NCBI GenBank assembly: GCA_964582085.1 | Contig: CAZOPV010000017.1 | Span: 94,563 to 158,562 of the forward strand | Source of the DNA: JADGNF01 sp964582085 | Lineage (GTDB): Archaea > Thermoproteota > Bathyarchaeia > Bathyarchaeales > Bathycorpusculaceae | Length of the DNA stretch: 64,000 bases | Reading direction: 5' to 3' | Shown here: piece by piece, positions 16,993-25,923 of the stretch | Layout of the letters: each line of letters begins with the position of its first letter | Numbering within the stretch: the stretch's first letter is position 1 | Made by a program: the position numbers and the translations under genes | Notes under the pieces: model-generated | The model's database searches: none | Told to the model about the DNA's origin: nothing | Seen by the model: the letters and a program-made list of their open reading frames with translations, nothing else

Positions 16993-19900
16993 ATGGGTAA
17001 CCATTGCCGTGTTTTACATGTAGACGATGACGCAAACGCCTTAGCTATAACTAAGGATATTCTGGAAATTGAAGGTAACTTAAGTGTTGAAAGCGCCTCC
17101 TCTGTAGATGAGGCTTTAAAAAAGCTGGCAGTCCAATCATATGATGTGATTGTTTCAGATTATGAAATGCCTTATAAATCAGGCTTGGACTTTCTTGCTG
17201 AACTTAGAAAAAGAGTTGAACAGCCACCCCCTTTTATTGTTTTTACCGGTAAAGGGCGCGAAGAAGTAGCGGTTAAAGCTCTGAATTTAGGAGCATTCCG
17301 CTACATCAATAAACATGGCGACCCTGAAACGGTATATAAAGAACTCAGCTCAAGCATACAGCAAGCCTATGAATACGTTACCACCCAAAGAAAATTGCTT
17401 ATAAGTGAAAACCAATTTAGGCAGTTGTTTTCAAGAATGCCCAGCGGGGTTGCGATATATGAGGCCATTGATGGCGGTGAAGATTTTGTCTTTGTAGATC
17501 TAAATGAGACGGCAGAAAGAATTGAAAAGGTGCGAAAGGCAGATGTTATTGGAAAAAAGGTCACAGAGGTCTTTCCAGGAGTGGTTGCGCTTGGGCTTTT
17601 TAAAGTTTTCCAAGAGGTATGGCTTACTGGAAAAGCTGCGTATCACCCAGCTGCTGTTTACAGCGACAGTCGTGTTTTTGAGTCATGGCGTGAAAACTGG
17701 GTGTATAAGCTTCCAGATGGAAAAATTGTGGCAATTTACAACGACATAACTGAACGAAAGCAAACAGAAATTCTTTTAAAGAAAAGCGCAACTCGCTATC
17801 GCGAGTTAGCAGATTCTTTGCCCGAGATTGTTTTTGAATTGGACACCCAAGGCAAAATAACGTATGCGAACAAGAGAGGTTTTGAACTAACAGGGTACAC
17901 TAAAGAAGATTTTGATAAGGGTATCTGCGTATTTGATCTGCTCGTTCCTGAAGATGTAGAACGTGCCAAAAGAGACGCTGCGTCAGTGATGATAAAGGCT
18001 GCTCCAGCCCGAGGCCAATTTAAAATTCGAAAAAAAGACGGCGCAACTTTTCCTGTGGCAATTGAAAGCGTTCCGATTGTTTCAGAAGACGAAGTAGTTG
18101 GCATAAGAGGCATAGTGATTGATTTAACTGAAATCCGCGCTAAACAACAAGAATTAAAAAGACAAATTCAAGAAATAAACAGCATAATAGACGGAATCGG
18201 CGATTTACTGCTTGTAATGGACAGCAATCGGCGTATTGTACTTGTAAACAAGAAAACTTTCGAGTTTTTCAAACAGAAACCTGAGGAAATTTTGGGCAGA
18301 TATTGTTACGAGATTTTCCATGGCACCGATAGGCCTTGGCCAAACTGCCCTGCAACAACAACATTTAACGAAAAAACCACAACTACAGGCGAAATAGTAG
18401 ACTCCAGACGAGGTGTAACTCTCCTTGTAACAACTTCGCCAATCTTTAATGAAAAAGGTGAGCTTGTTAGGTGTGTACACGTCGCCAAAGACTTAACTGA
18501 ACAGAAAAAAAATGAAGCAAAAATTGCTGCGTTACTGGAATGCACGGAGGCAATTTTGAAAACTCGTGGATTCACTCAGACAGCCAGATCAATATTTAAT
18601 TCGTGTAAAAAACTTATTGGTGCAACTGCGGGATATATTGCCTTGTTGTCGGCTGACGGCAAAGAAAACGAAGTTCTATTTTTAGATTCAGGAGGACTCA
18701 GATGTACAGTTGATCCTAACCTGCCAATGCCTATACGTGGTCTTCGAGAAAAAGCGTACCTAACGTGTAAAGTGGTTTATGAAAATAATTTTGCCACAAG
18801 TAAATGGACACAGTTTTTACCTGAAGGACATGTAAAGTTGGATAATGTCATGTTTGCACCACTGATTATTGACGGTAAAGCGGTTGGACTGATAGGGCTA
18901 GCTAATAAGCCTAGAGGCTTCACCGATGAAGATGCAGCCAACGCAATTGCCTTTGGCAATTATGCCGCGCTCGCGCTAAAGAACAATTTGACATGGAATA
19001 CTCTTCAAAACAAAGAAGCTCAACTGAGAGCTATGACCAACGCGGCTTTAGATGCAATTATACTCATTAACGATGAAGGCAACATAGTCTTTTGGAATCC
19101 GGCGGCTGAAAAAATGTTCGGATACACCACAAACGAAGTATCTGGCAAAAATCTTCACCTTATTTTAGCCCCCAGTGTTCTTAATCCAGATATCGAAAAA
19201 GGTTTTGTCAAATTCAAAGAAAGAGGCCACGGTAAAGTAGTCGGGAGAACAATAGAGTTAGTGGGTTTAAGAAAAGATGGGTCAGAGTTTCCAATTGAGC
19301 TTTCCGTATCTGCTTTGAAGCTTGATAAAAAATGGCACTCACTTGGTATTGTAAGAGACATTTCAAAACGCAAAAAATGGGAAAAAGAACTAGAAGAAGA
19401 ACATGAAAAAGTAAAAATCATAAACGAGAAACTATGGGTAGTTGGCAACCTAACTCGACATGATGTACGCAACAAGCTGTGCGCTGTATCAGGAAATGCT
19501 TACTTGATTAAAAGTAAACATCCAAACCAAAAAGATATCGTGGAGAGAATAACACGAATTGAGCAAGCAGTTAAAGAAATTGAGGCAATTTTTGATTTCA
19601 CAAAAATATACGAGCGGCTTGGTGTTGAAAAACTAAGTTTAATTGATGTAGGGCAAAAAATTGATGAGGCACTGATGTTTTTCTCTCAGACAAGCAACGT
19701 GAAGGTTATAAATGATTGCAGGGGACTACGGCTACTTGCCGACTCGCTCTTGAGGCAACTTTTTTATAATCTTATAGACAACTCGATAAAGCACGGTGAA
19801 TACGTCACAAAAATCAGAATATACTTTGAAAGATCAACACCCGATAAACTGAAGTTGATTTACGAAGATAACGGAAAAGGAATTTTGGACTCAGACAGGC

Positions 19901-20100
19901 AAAAACTATTTAGCAAAGGGTTCAGCACCGCAGGCTCCTCAGGCTACGGCTTGTACTTAATAAAAAAGATAACCGAAATCTACGGTTGGGACATACAAAA
20001 GCAGGGAAGTAAAGAAAAAGGAGTAAAATTTGTAATCTCAATTCCCCGCATAAACCAGAAAGGACAAGAAAACTTTCAGTTAACAAAAAACACACAGTAA
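16993..20100 (+). CDS. Receiver-PAS-GAF sensor histidine kinase
   Basis: A 1035-aa signalling protein. The receiver domain is N-terminal (acidic DDD at 11-13, phospho-acceptor Asp56 in VSDYEMP, Lys87 in FTGKG). It is followed by PAS domains (about 130-255, 265-385, 390-505), a GAF domain (about 515-670) and another PAS (about 675-795). The kinase part has the H-box LTRHDVRNKL with His near 823, an N-box NLIDNSIKHGE near 926, and G-boxes EDNGKGI and GSSGYGLYLIKK. No membrane segment is visible, so it is cytosolic. No cognate regulator gene is adjacent; a T-rich tract at about 20157-20171 may terminate it. A frameshifted relative lies at 60638-62427. Confidence 0.9.
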   Translation: MGNHCRVLHVDDDANALAITKDILEIEGNLSVESASSVDEALKKLAVQSYDVIVSDYEMPYKSGLDFLAELRKRVEQPPPFIVFTGKGREEVAVKALNLGAFRYINKHGDPETVYKELSSSIQQAYEYVTTQRKLLISENQFRQLFSRMPSGVAIYEAIDGGEDFVFVDLNETAERIEKVRKADVIGKKVTEVFPGVVALGLFKVFQEVWLTGKAAYHPAAVYSDSRVFESWRENWVYKLPDGKIVAIYNDITERKQTEILLKKSATRYRELADSLPEIVFELDTQGKITYANKRGFELTGYTKEDFDKGICVFDLLVPEDVERAKRDAASVMIKAAPARGQFKIRKKDGATFPVAIESVPIVSEDEVVGIRGIVIDLTEIRAKQQELKRQIQEINSIIDGIGDLLLVMDSNRRIVLVNKKTFEFFKQKPEEILGRYCYEIFHGTDRPWPNCPATTTFNEKTTTTGEIVDSRRGVTLLVTTSPIFNEKGELVRCVHVAKDLTEQKKNEAKIAALLECTEAILKTRGFTQTARSIFNSCKKLIGATAGYIALLSADGKENEVLFLDSGGLRCTVDPNLPMPIRGLREKAYLTCKVVYENNFATSKWTQFLPEGHVKLDNVMFAPLIIDGKAVGLIGLANKPRGFTDEDAANAIAFGNYAALALKNNLTWNTLQNKEAQLRAMTNAALDAIILINDEGNIVFWNPAAEKMFGYTTNEVSGKNLHLILAPSVLNPDIEKGFVKFKERGHGKVVGRTIELVGLRKDGSEFPIELSVSALKLDKKWHSLGIVRDISKRKKWEKELEEEHEKVKIINEKLWVVGNLTRHDVRNKLCAVSGNAYLIKSKHPNQKDIVERITRIEQAVKEIEAIFDFTKIYERLGVEKLSLIDVGQKIDEALMFFSQTSNVKVINDCRGLRLLADSLLRQLFYNLIDNSIKHGEYVTKIRIYFERSTPDKLKLIYEDNGKGILDSDRQKLFSKGFSTAGSSGYGLYLIKKITEIYGWDIQKQGSKEKGVKFVISIPRINQKGQENFQLTKNTQ

Positions 20101-20301
20101 ATGCCTATCCAACACTAAATTTTATACATAAACCAAAAAAACACCCTTAATTAATTCATTTTCACATTTTTTATTCTCTAGATTCTCCCATTATTTGTTG
20201 GAACTATTCACTACATAGTTTTATAACATGGAACGAATACATGGCTTTTGTGGTAACATATTTATCGATAAGCACCATTTTTTGACAATAAATGCCCCAG
20301 C

Positions 20302-20389
20302 GCAGGGGTCGCCGAGCATGGCCAAAGGCGTAGGCTTCAGGAGCCTATCCTGTAGAGGTTCGTGGGTTCAAATCCCATCCCCTGCACCA
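20302..20389 (+). tRNA. tRNA-Leu (anticodon CAG), CCA encoded
   Basis: Acceptor GCAGGGG (20302-20308) pairs with CCCCTGC (20379-20385). The anticodon stem TAGGC/GCCTA encloses the loop TTCAGGA with anticodon CAG (leucine, CUG). There is a long class II variable arm and a T-arm GTGGG-TTCAAAT-CCCAT. Discriminator A and CCA (20387-20389) are encoded. No intron. The integrase gene starts 68 bases downstream, so the 3' end is the likely attachment site of an integrated element. Confidence 0.95.
20365..20389 (+). other. Putative attachment site (attL) in the tRNA-Leu 3' end
   Basis: The T-arm and acceptor 3' strand of tRNA-Leu directly precede a tyrosine integrase gene, the usual geometry of archaeal integrative elements. 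A degenerate copy of this segment lies at 36397-36423: 20 of 27 positions agree without gaps, including the last 11 bases CCCCTGCACCA. The exact crossover point cannot be seen. Confidence 0.45.
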
Positions 20390-20457
20390 CATCCGCAAGT
20401 TGCGGTTCCCTTCCCAGTGTTCTGCCTTTTAAAATCCCACAAAACCAATATACCGAA

Positions 20458-21625
20458 ATGAAAGACATCCACGACTACGCCAAACGCCTTGCCAGCGCCA
20501 AACGCCGACTCGCCCAACTCGAAAACGCAGAACTACACCTAAGTTTTATCGCACACCTCGAAGCTATCGGACAATCGACTGGGCGAGTAGCGAAGTATGC
20601 GAACCACGTTTGCGCCCTCACTAAATGCTGCCCCCTCAACGCAACCTCGGCAACGAGGAACGACGTAGAAAAAATGATTGCTTGGATAAACACCCAGCCT
20701 TACAAGTCCTCCACGAAGGCGGACTTACGCCGAGTCGTCAAAAAACTGGTTCAGTACGCGAAAGTTGGACGCTGCGACAAATCCGCCCCCACTCCGCCCG
20801 AAGCCGCCTGGATAGTGATAGGCAAAGGCGATAAGGACTCGCGTGTCAAGCCTGAAGCGCTAATCACGCCCGAAGAACTTAATGCCCTGATAAACGCGAC
20901 TCAGAACGAGCGCGACAGAGCGTTGGTACCGGTGCTTTTTGAAGCGGCGCTCAGACCCGGTGAACTCTTAACTATGTGCGTTGGAAGCGTGCAGTTCAAC
21001 GCGGACTACTGCATCATCACCGTGAATGGCAAGACGGGTATAAAGCGCATCCCGTTAGTGGTTTCGACTAAGCCGTTGTTGGATTGGCTACAGAAACATC
21101 CCAGGAGCAAGGATGCTGATGCTCCGTTGTGGGCTTCGTTGGGAAACAATTCGAAAGGCGAATGCGTCAGCTACTACTACATGCGCAAGATGCTCAAGAC
21201 TCTTGGGAAACGGGCTAACCTGAAGAAAGACATCTGGCCTTATGTGTTCCGCCACTCCCTGCCTGACCGCGATGGCTAAGGTTTTCACTGAGAGAAAGCT
21301 AGAGCTGTATGCTGGCTGGGTGCAAGGCTCAAAAATGACCAGGCGATACGTGCACTTCTCTGCTCGCGACCTGGAAGAGGCTGTACTTGAGCTGCACGGC
21401 TTAGCCAAGAAGGACGATGCGAAGAGGGCTTTCAGGCTTGAAGAATGCCCAAGATGCGGACAAAAGAGCCAGCCAGAAAGCGTTAGGTGCATCTACTGCG
21501 GCTTCATACTGGACAGAACCTTAGGAGAACTCGAACAAAAAACAGCACAGCGAGAACTGGAAGTCCAAGCCAGACTACAGAAACTGGAACAAACAATCAC
21601 AGCCCTACTCAACAGATCACAGTAA
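20458..21625 (+). pseudogene. Tyrosine-type site-specific integrase, frameshifted
   Basis: Two consecutive frames together give one archaeal XerC/D-like integrase of about 388 aa. The first frame (20458-21279) has the N-terminal SAM-like domain and the catalytic Arg in EAALRPGEL, and reaches the HxxR-type box (FRHS). The second frame (to 21625) continues with LTAMAKVFTE, LYAGWVQGS and the nucleophile Tyr in RRYVHFSARDLE. It then has a C-terminal zinc ribbon (CPRCGQKSQPESVRCIYCG) and a coiled tail. One extra base near 21258-21266 (CTCCCTG) breaks the frame between the active-site His and Tyr. It is either inactive, recoded, or a base-calling error. Confidence 0.8.
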
Positions 21626-21669
21626 AGCCTCAAGCACTTTCCTTTTTCTTTCTCGGACCCGACCCGGGT

Positions 21670-22026
21670 TCACTTTGGGGTCATTATCTTCGTGAGTTCC
21701 TTTTGGAAAGTTTTCGCTGCGTCGAGTTCTCCGGTTCCTGCCTTCTCGGGCTGCGTTGGCTTGCTTTGTATGCGTTCTGGATGCGTAGAAAGCTGGTTGT
21801 GCTCTTCAGCCAACCTGGCGACTATGCTTTCGCAGGGTTCGTTTGGGTAAGCTTCCAGTCCCTTCAATTTGGCGGTGATGGTTACGTTTGCTTGGACTAT
21901 TCGGCTGATGATGCAGTCGTACGTTTCACGCGGATAAGACTCTGCTCGCCTTAGCTGTTGGACGGTGGGTTTTGAAAGCTGAATCGTGGTGAGGTTTTTC
22001 TCAGCAATCGTTTTCTTGCTCGTCAT
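21670..22026 (-). CDS. Small element-type protein with repeated YPxE motif (DUF7557-like)
   Basis: A 118-aa protein. The N-terminus TTIQLSKPTVQQLRRAESYPRETYDCIISRI resembles the short helical/RHH-like antitoxin or regulator proteins of archaeal plasmids and proviruses (quoted only in part: TTIQLSKPTVQQLRR). A second similar block (LEAYPNEPCESIVARLAEEHN) repeats the pattern around residue 60-80. GGTGA precedes the ATG. Its place between an integrase and an iteron cluster fits a mobile-element gene, perhaps a copy-control or transcription regulator. The function is not established. Confidence 0.6.
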   Translation of the reverse strand: MTSKKTIAEKNLTTIQLSKPTVQQLRRAESYPRETYDCIISRIVQANVTITAKLKGLEAYPNEPCESIVARLAEEHNQLSTHPERIQSKPTQPEKAGTGELDAAKTFQKELTKIMTPK

Positions 22027-22183
22027 TGAGTCGATTCACCAAGCAACTAAGCATATAGCCAGTATATAACCAGTGGATAACCCAAGGAAAGGACAATGCA
22101 ACTGCGTAGCAAAGCTGCTGATTAAACACATAACTCACTACAACCAGTACATAACCAACCAAAAACCAAAACATATTAGCCAC
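22001..22183 (-). CDS. Small membrane protein
   Basis: A 60-aa protein with two hydrophobic stretches (residues about 4-20 and 24-48). The GTG start is preceded by GGGAG with a 5-base gap. Its 3' end overlaps the start of the next gene by 26 bases, so the two are probably translated together. No family recognised; small two-helix proteins are common in archaeal viruses and plasmids. Confidence 0.5.
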   Translation of the reverse strand: MANMFWFLVGYVLVVVSYVFNQQLCYAVALSFPWVIHWLYTGYMLSCLVNRLNDEQENDC

Positions 22184-22307
22184 AAATTCTCCCGGCTAAC
22201 AGACAATAAAGAAGCACCGAACGGGATAGAAAACTAAATGCGTCAAAAAGGTGAGCGATAGAAGAAACAAATGGACGGGAAACATGGCTATAATGGCAAT
22301 TAGGAAT

Positions 22308-22597
22308 GCGGTCAAGACACTTCTCCGCGGTCAAAACTGCGGTTAAGTCTTGCACTTGCGGTCAAAAGATGGGAAATCCGGTCAAACGCGGTCACAGACG
22401 CAAAAAACTGCGGTCAAAAGCAACAAAAAACACTCTACAGAGGGAAAAAATCAATTTAATATACGGGCAACGGTTTCTGGCTCGGCTTCCTGAAGGCGTC
22501 TACTGTTAAAAGAAGCGTGCCCAAAACCTCTTTCGTATCTCCCGCTTTTTAAATTTTCATGATTTAGTTACTGAGAAGGTTTGACCGCTTTGACCGT
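22308..22597. repeat. Iteron cluster, consensus GCGGTCAAA (nine copies)
   Basis: Seven direct copies begin at 22308, 22327, 22339, 22358, 22378, 22388 and 22410 (variants GCGGTCAAG, GCGGTTAAG, CCGGTCAAA, GCGGTCACA). Two inverted copies lie at 22580-22588 and 22589-22597 (TTTGACCGC, TTTGACCGT). Start-to-start spacings of the direct copies are 19, 12, 19, 20, 10 and 22, close to multiples of one helical turn. So a protein could bind them on one face. This fits a replication origin or an operator array of the integrated element. Confidence 0.75.
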
Positions 22598-23521
22598 TAA
22601 TTTCAAGCGCAGAAAGAGAGGAAGAAGAAGCACTAGCTTCCTAGTGGCAGTGGCGCTCAGCAGCCTCAAAGTCGGTGTGGCGTGGCGTTGCGGAGTGGTT
22701 GAGTTTCTTGCGTTAGTTTACGGTCAATCGCAGGCGCTTGAGCAGCTTATTCTTCAAATTAGTGTTGTTGCGGGTCCAAGCATAGCAGATATAGCTTCTG
22801 AGTTGTTGCAGAATGCTCAAAGTCCATTCACTTCCGTCTTAGGCTCCTTTATAGCAATTGCTTTTGCGTTTTCAGGAGCGATTGGTGCGTTTTCGGTTTT
22901 GCAGAAATCAGTCAATTCTATTTGGGAGGTGAAAGTCGTAAGAAAAGGACGGATTGAAAGCGTTAAGCGTAATTTTATTCCTTTTGTTCTAATCACCATA
23001 GTGGGAATTGTTGTCAGCGTTTGGACAGCTTTTTCTACCGTTTTTTTGGTGTTGCAGTTTGGGTTCTTGAACCTTTATTTGGTAATTTAACTCCCATAAT
23101 TCTAAGGGCTTTGCATGTTATTCTATCCATTGGACTGGGTATTCTTCTTTTCTCGATCATATTCAAGCAGTTACCTGAAATAAGGCTCCGTTGGGGAGAT
23201 GTTACGTTAGCTGCAGCCTTGACGAGTTTTATCTTTACTTTGCTTAACTATCTTTTTGGCGTTTATCTTAGTCTTTTTTCGGCAACTACTCTTGCGGGCA
23301 CAGCAGGGGCTTTAATGCTTTTGTTTTTCTGGATATATTTGACAAGCTTATTTCTATTATTTGGCGTACAATTTTCAAAAGCTTACGCTGAAAAAATGGG
23401 GTCTCTTTCAAAGTTTAAGGTCAAGGTCTATAAGCACTCAGATCAACAAATTAAAAAGGTGACTGCGAAGGTGAACCTTGAATGGACGATCAATAAAAAT
23501 AACTCTGAAGGTCAAGAGTAA
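22581..23521 (+). pseudogene. YihY/UPF0761-family membrane protein, truncated and frameshifted
   Basis: Two overlapping frames (22581-23090 and onward to 23521) form one UPF0761 (formerly 'ribonuclease BN') membrane protein. Homologous sequence starts near LALVYGQSQALEQLILQ and includes FSGAIGAFSVLQKSVNSIW, then RWGDVTLAAALTSF and LAGTAGALMLLFFWIYLT. The frame changes at the T7 run at 23041-23047. The first membrane region is missing or scrambled, and its start region contains two inverted iterons. This suggests that the gene was cut by insertion of the neighbouring element. The family's function is unknown. Confidence 0.75.
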
Positions 23522-23662
23522 ACGTTTCCCATACCCGCTCATTTCGGTTTAGTCATTTCGATTGCTTAATCTCATTCTGCGGGTTTGTTTTTAATCCTCG
23601 AGTTTTGCCTATTTTGCTATTCTGATTTTGCTTGTTTTTTGGTAAGAGACTGAAATCCATTT

Positions 23663-23830
23663 TCATACCAACAATGTAGGTTTTTTCTTTTTTTTTCCAA
23701 CGTTAAAGCTCATGTTCTGTATCTCTACATCGATGTTGCCGGAACTTGACCGCGTCTTTTCTAAGTACTCATTAATTTTGCTTTGAACTTCTCGGAGTTT
23801 TTCAAGAACATCAACTCGTATTTCGGTCAT
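23663..23830 (-). CDS. Small hypothetical protein
   Basis: A 55-aa protein read on the minus strand. It starts MTEIRVDVLEKLREVQSK, predicted as an amphipathic helix, followed by a beta-like stretch (NIDVEIQNMSFNV) and a lysine-rich tail. A GGAG ribosome site lies 9 bases upstream. It follows the rubredoxin-like zinc protein gene on the same strand by 46 bases, so the two may be co-transcribed. No family recognised. Confidence 0.5.
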   Translation of the reverse strand: MTEIRVDVLEKLREVQSKINEYLEKTRSSSGNIDVEIQNMSFNVGKKKKKPTLLV

Positions 23831-23876
23831 TATTCTGACTCCTGATTGGAATTTGACGGGAAGCGGTGGTCTCGGG

Positions 23877-24062
23877 TTATTTCTTGGGTTTTGAAACTTT
23901 GGATTTTGCTTTAGTTTTTGGTTTGGTTTTTTCTTTTTTGATTGGCTTCATTGGGACGCTGCAGCAGACTATGTCGCAGTCGTCGCACCCGCATACATCT
24001 TCCACCAAGAGGACGAGTCCACATTCTTCACACTTGTATTTTTCGCCTTTTTTCTTAGCCAA
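23877..24062 (-). CDS. Desulforedoxin-like small metal-binding protein
   Basis: A 61-aa protein from the TTG at 24062, preceded by GGAGC with an 8-base spacer; the frame stays open to 24116. The pattern KYKCEECGLVL ... DCDIVCCSVPMKPI resembles the N-terminal Cys-x2-Cys/Cys-Cys centre of desulforedoxin and desulfoferrodoxin. There are extra cysteines (VCGCDDC), so seven to eight cysteines in total. The C-terminus is a lysine-rich tail. It likely binds Fe or Zn; a redox role is an inference. Confidence 0.65.
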   Translation of the reverse strand: MAKKKGEKYKCEECGLVLLVEDVCGCDDCDIVCCSVPMKPIKKEKTKPKTKAKSKVSKPKK

Positions 24063-24187
24063 AATGTTTCGCTCCAAAACTATTAGTACTAGTTTATTTT
24101 CTTTGGATATAAGCATTTTTGGAGCTGAAACTCTGTTAACTATCTATGCATGGTTTTAAGCAGGGTTTCTGATTCGCCATAAAAAGT

Positions 24188-25282
24188 TTATACTTTCCAG
24201 AATTTTCTTGTTCTCAGCTTTTTTGCCTCATTTGGGGCCATCTTCGCCAGTTCTTCAAGAATCACCGATTTTATATACTCTGTTGAGACAGGGCCCTCTA
24301 CTTTTGACAATCGATTCTCAACCCTTGATACTGCATCTTTGACTACAAGCTCGCTGAACCCGTTTCTCTTGAGAAAATTATATACCTTTTCAACTTGGTA
24401 CTCTTCAACCGCTCCTGACCTATGTTTGACGCATATTGTTTTTATCCTTTCCATAGAATTGGGTAAAGCAACAACCAATTCTGCCTTCTTTTCCCGAACT
24501 TTCTCAATCCAACTAAACGGCGCTATAATGGTTATTACTTTCTGGTCAGGACTTACTCCTAAAACTTCAGCCTCTTCGATGGTCTGGTTGTTATCTAGAA
24601 AAATTCTTACAACATCACCTGCAACCAAGTTTGAGGGTATAATTCTACATTCAACTGGCAAAGCTACATTCCCATTAGGCACCGCTGTGCTTAGACCCGA
24701 CTCTTTAGCAGATACCGCTAATTGTGTTACATAGCCGTTTCGATCTATTTCTATTTCCGCGTCGCCTATGCCCCAATCGGTGATTAATCGTCTCTTTATC
24801 CGCTGAGTCACCTCTTCGATAGGCAAATCCGAAGGTAGGATGAACTCTCTTTCAGATAACTCTGCTTTAACAGAGTTAGACACCTTCTTCCTACCGGAAA
24901 TATCTAAGATTAGATCTGCAATGGGTAGCTTCACTTTTGCGTAAGTGCCCTTTTTACGTCCAAGACTGCTGAAAAGAATACTTGACCGCTTCGGTGCTTT
25001 TTCAGCTATTTTGTCTCCGATATTGACGCCCCATACAGTAAAAATACTAACAATAAGAATTTCGATAGCTCCGCCGACAGTTGGTTGTTCCAGAATCGCG
25101 AGCAAGCCACCAGAGAAGCCTAAGAAACCTAATCCAAAAACGATGCCGAGTATTGAAGACAACTTTTCTGTGGTGAAATATCGGTAGACGAATGCCAGTA
25201 GCATGACAATGAAGAATGCCACGGTTCCAGACATTATGCCTATCAATAAACCTGATAATGCGTCTGTGACCGCTTCATACAT
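24188..25282 (-). CDS. Membrane protein with TrkA-C-like and ATP-cone-like domains
   Basis: A 364-aa protein. Three hydrophobic helices lie at about residues 10-32, 44-64 and 72-92. A cytoplasmic region follows; the part around 195-280 (LPVECRIIPSNLVAGDVVRIF) resembles a TrkA-C/RCK_C ligand-binding domain. The last 70 residues (VEEYQVEKVYNFLKRNGFSE ... TEYIKSVILEELAK) resemble the ATP-cone nucleotide-sensing domain. The architecture suggests a nucleotide-gated membrane sensor or channel regulator. The assignment of both soluble domains is by eye. Confidence 0.6.
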   Translation of the reverse strand: MYEAVTDALSGLLIGIMSGTVAFFIVMLLAFVYRYFTTEKLSSILGIVFGLGFLGFSGGLLAILEQPTVGGAIEILIVSIFTVWGVNIGDKIAEKAPKRSSILFSSLGRKKGTYAKVKLPIADLILDISGRKKVSNSVKAELSEREFILPSDLPIEEVTQRIKRRLITDWGIGDAEIEIDRNGYVTQLAVSAKESGLSTAVPNGNVALPVECRIIPSNLVAGDVVRIFLDNNQTIEEAEVLGVSPDQKVITIIAPFSWIEKVREKKAELVVALPNSMERIKTICVKHRSGAVEEYQVEKVYNFLKRNGFSELVVKDAVSRVENRLSKVEGPVSTEYIKSVILEELAKMAPNEAKKLRTRKFWKV

Positions 25283-25535
25283 GCCTCTTTTTCACCTTCA
25301 AATAATTCAGTAATTAAGAATACATAAAAACTTGCCGTGTGTGTATTTATTCCAGGCAACACGGCGCGTGCTAAAACGCAAAAGGTTCTAATAATAAGTG
25401 TTACTCTCATAGACGAGTAATATCTCTTGTTTGCATGTCCAATTAGGTTTTGAACGTTTTCAAAATATTTCCCTTATAATAAACATCATACGCCTATACT
25501 CTTTTCCTTTATAATTTTTTAGGAGACGTATAATT

Positions 25536-25742
25536 TTATTTTTCGATTTTTTCGGCATGGTTGTTAATCATGAAAATTGAAATTAACGCGATAATCATTC
25601 CGAAAATTAAAGATGCTAGGAGTCCGAACTCGGTTTCCAAAAAAGGTATTTTATCAAGAAACGTCCACACACTCCTGAAAACCAAGATAGAGGCAAAAAG
25701 CAGTAGAAACTCCCAGACGACAACCCTGAGCATTCTCATCAT
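25536..25742 (-). CDS. Small two-helix membrane protein
   Basis: A 68-aa hydrophobic protein with membrane helices at about residues 7-25 and 38-58 and a charged C-terminus (NNHAEKIEK). It is divergent from the P-type ATPase gene, with 181 bases between the starts. It could be a small accessory membrane protein. No family recognised. Confidence 0.55.
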   Translation of the reverse strand: MMRMLRVVVWEFLLLFASILVFRSVWTFLDKIPFLETEFGLLASLIFGMIIALISIFMINNHAEKIEK

Positions 25743-25923
25743 AGTTCCTCTGAAAAGAAACGCGCCTATTTCAAATATTAATTCTTTGCCTCAATTCTAC
25801 AAAAAGACGACTGAAGGTGATCGCAAAACCCATCATAGAATTTCTTGAACATACGTTTTAATTGTAGAGCGTTCAGAGTATAAACTGGATTTGTTCTATG
25901 CAAGAAGTCATGAGGTGAATACT

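Noticed and set aside
22308..22420. Regular repeats that might look like a CRISPR array
   Set aside because: Repeat units are only 9-10 bases, spacings are 10-22 bases and there are no unique 30-40-base spacers or cas genes. They fit iterons better.
22306..22509. A 67-codon plus-strand frame across the iterons
   Set aside because: Its sequence is just the translated iterons with no ribosome site and unusual composition; treated as non-coding.
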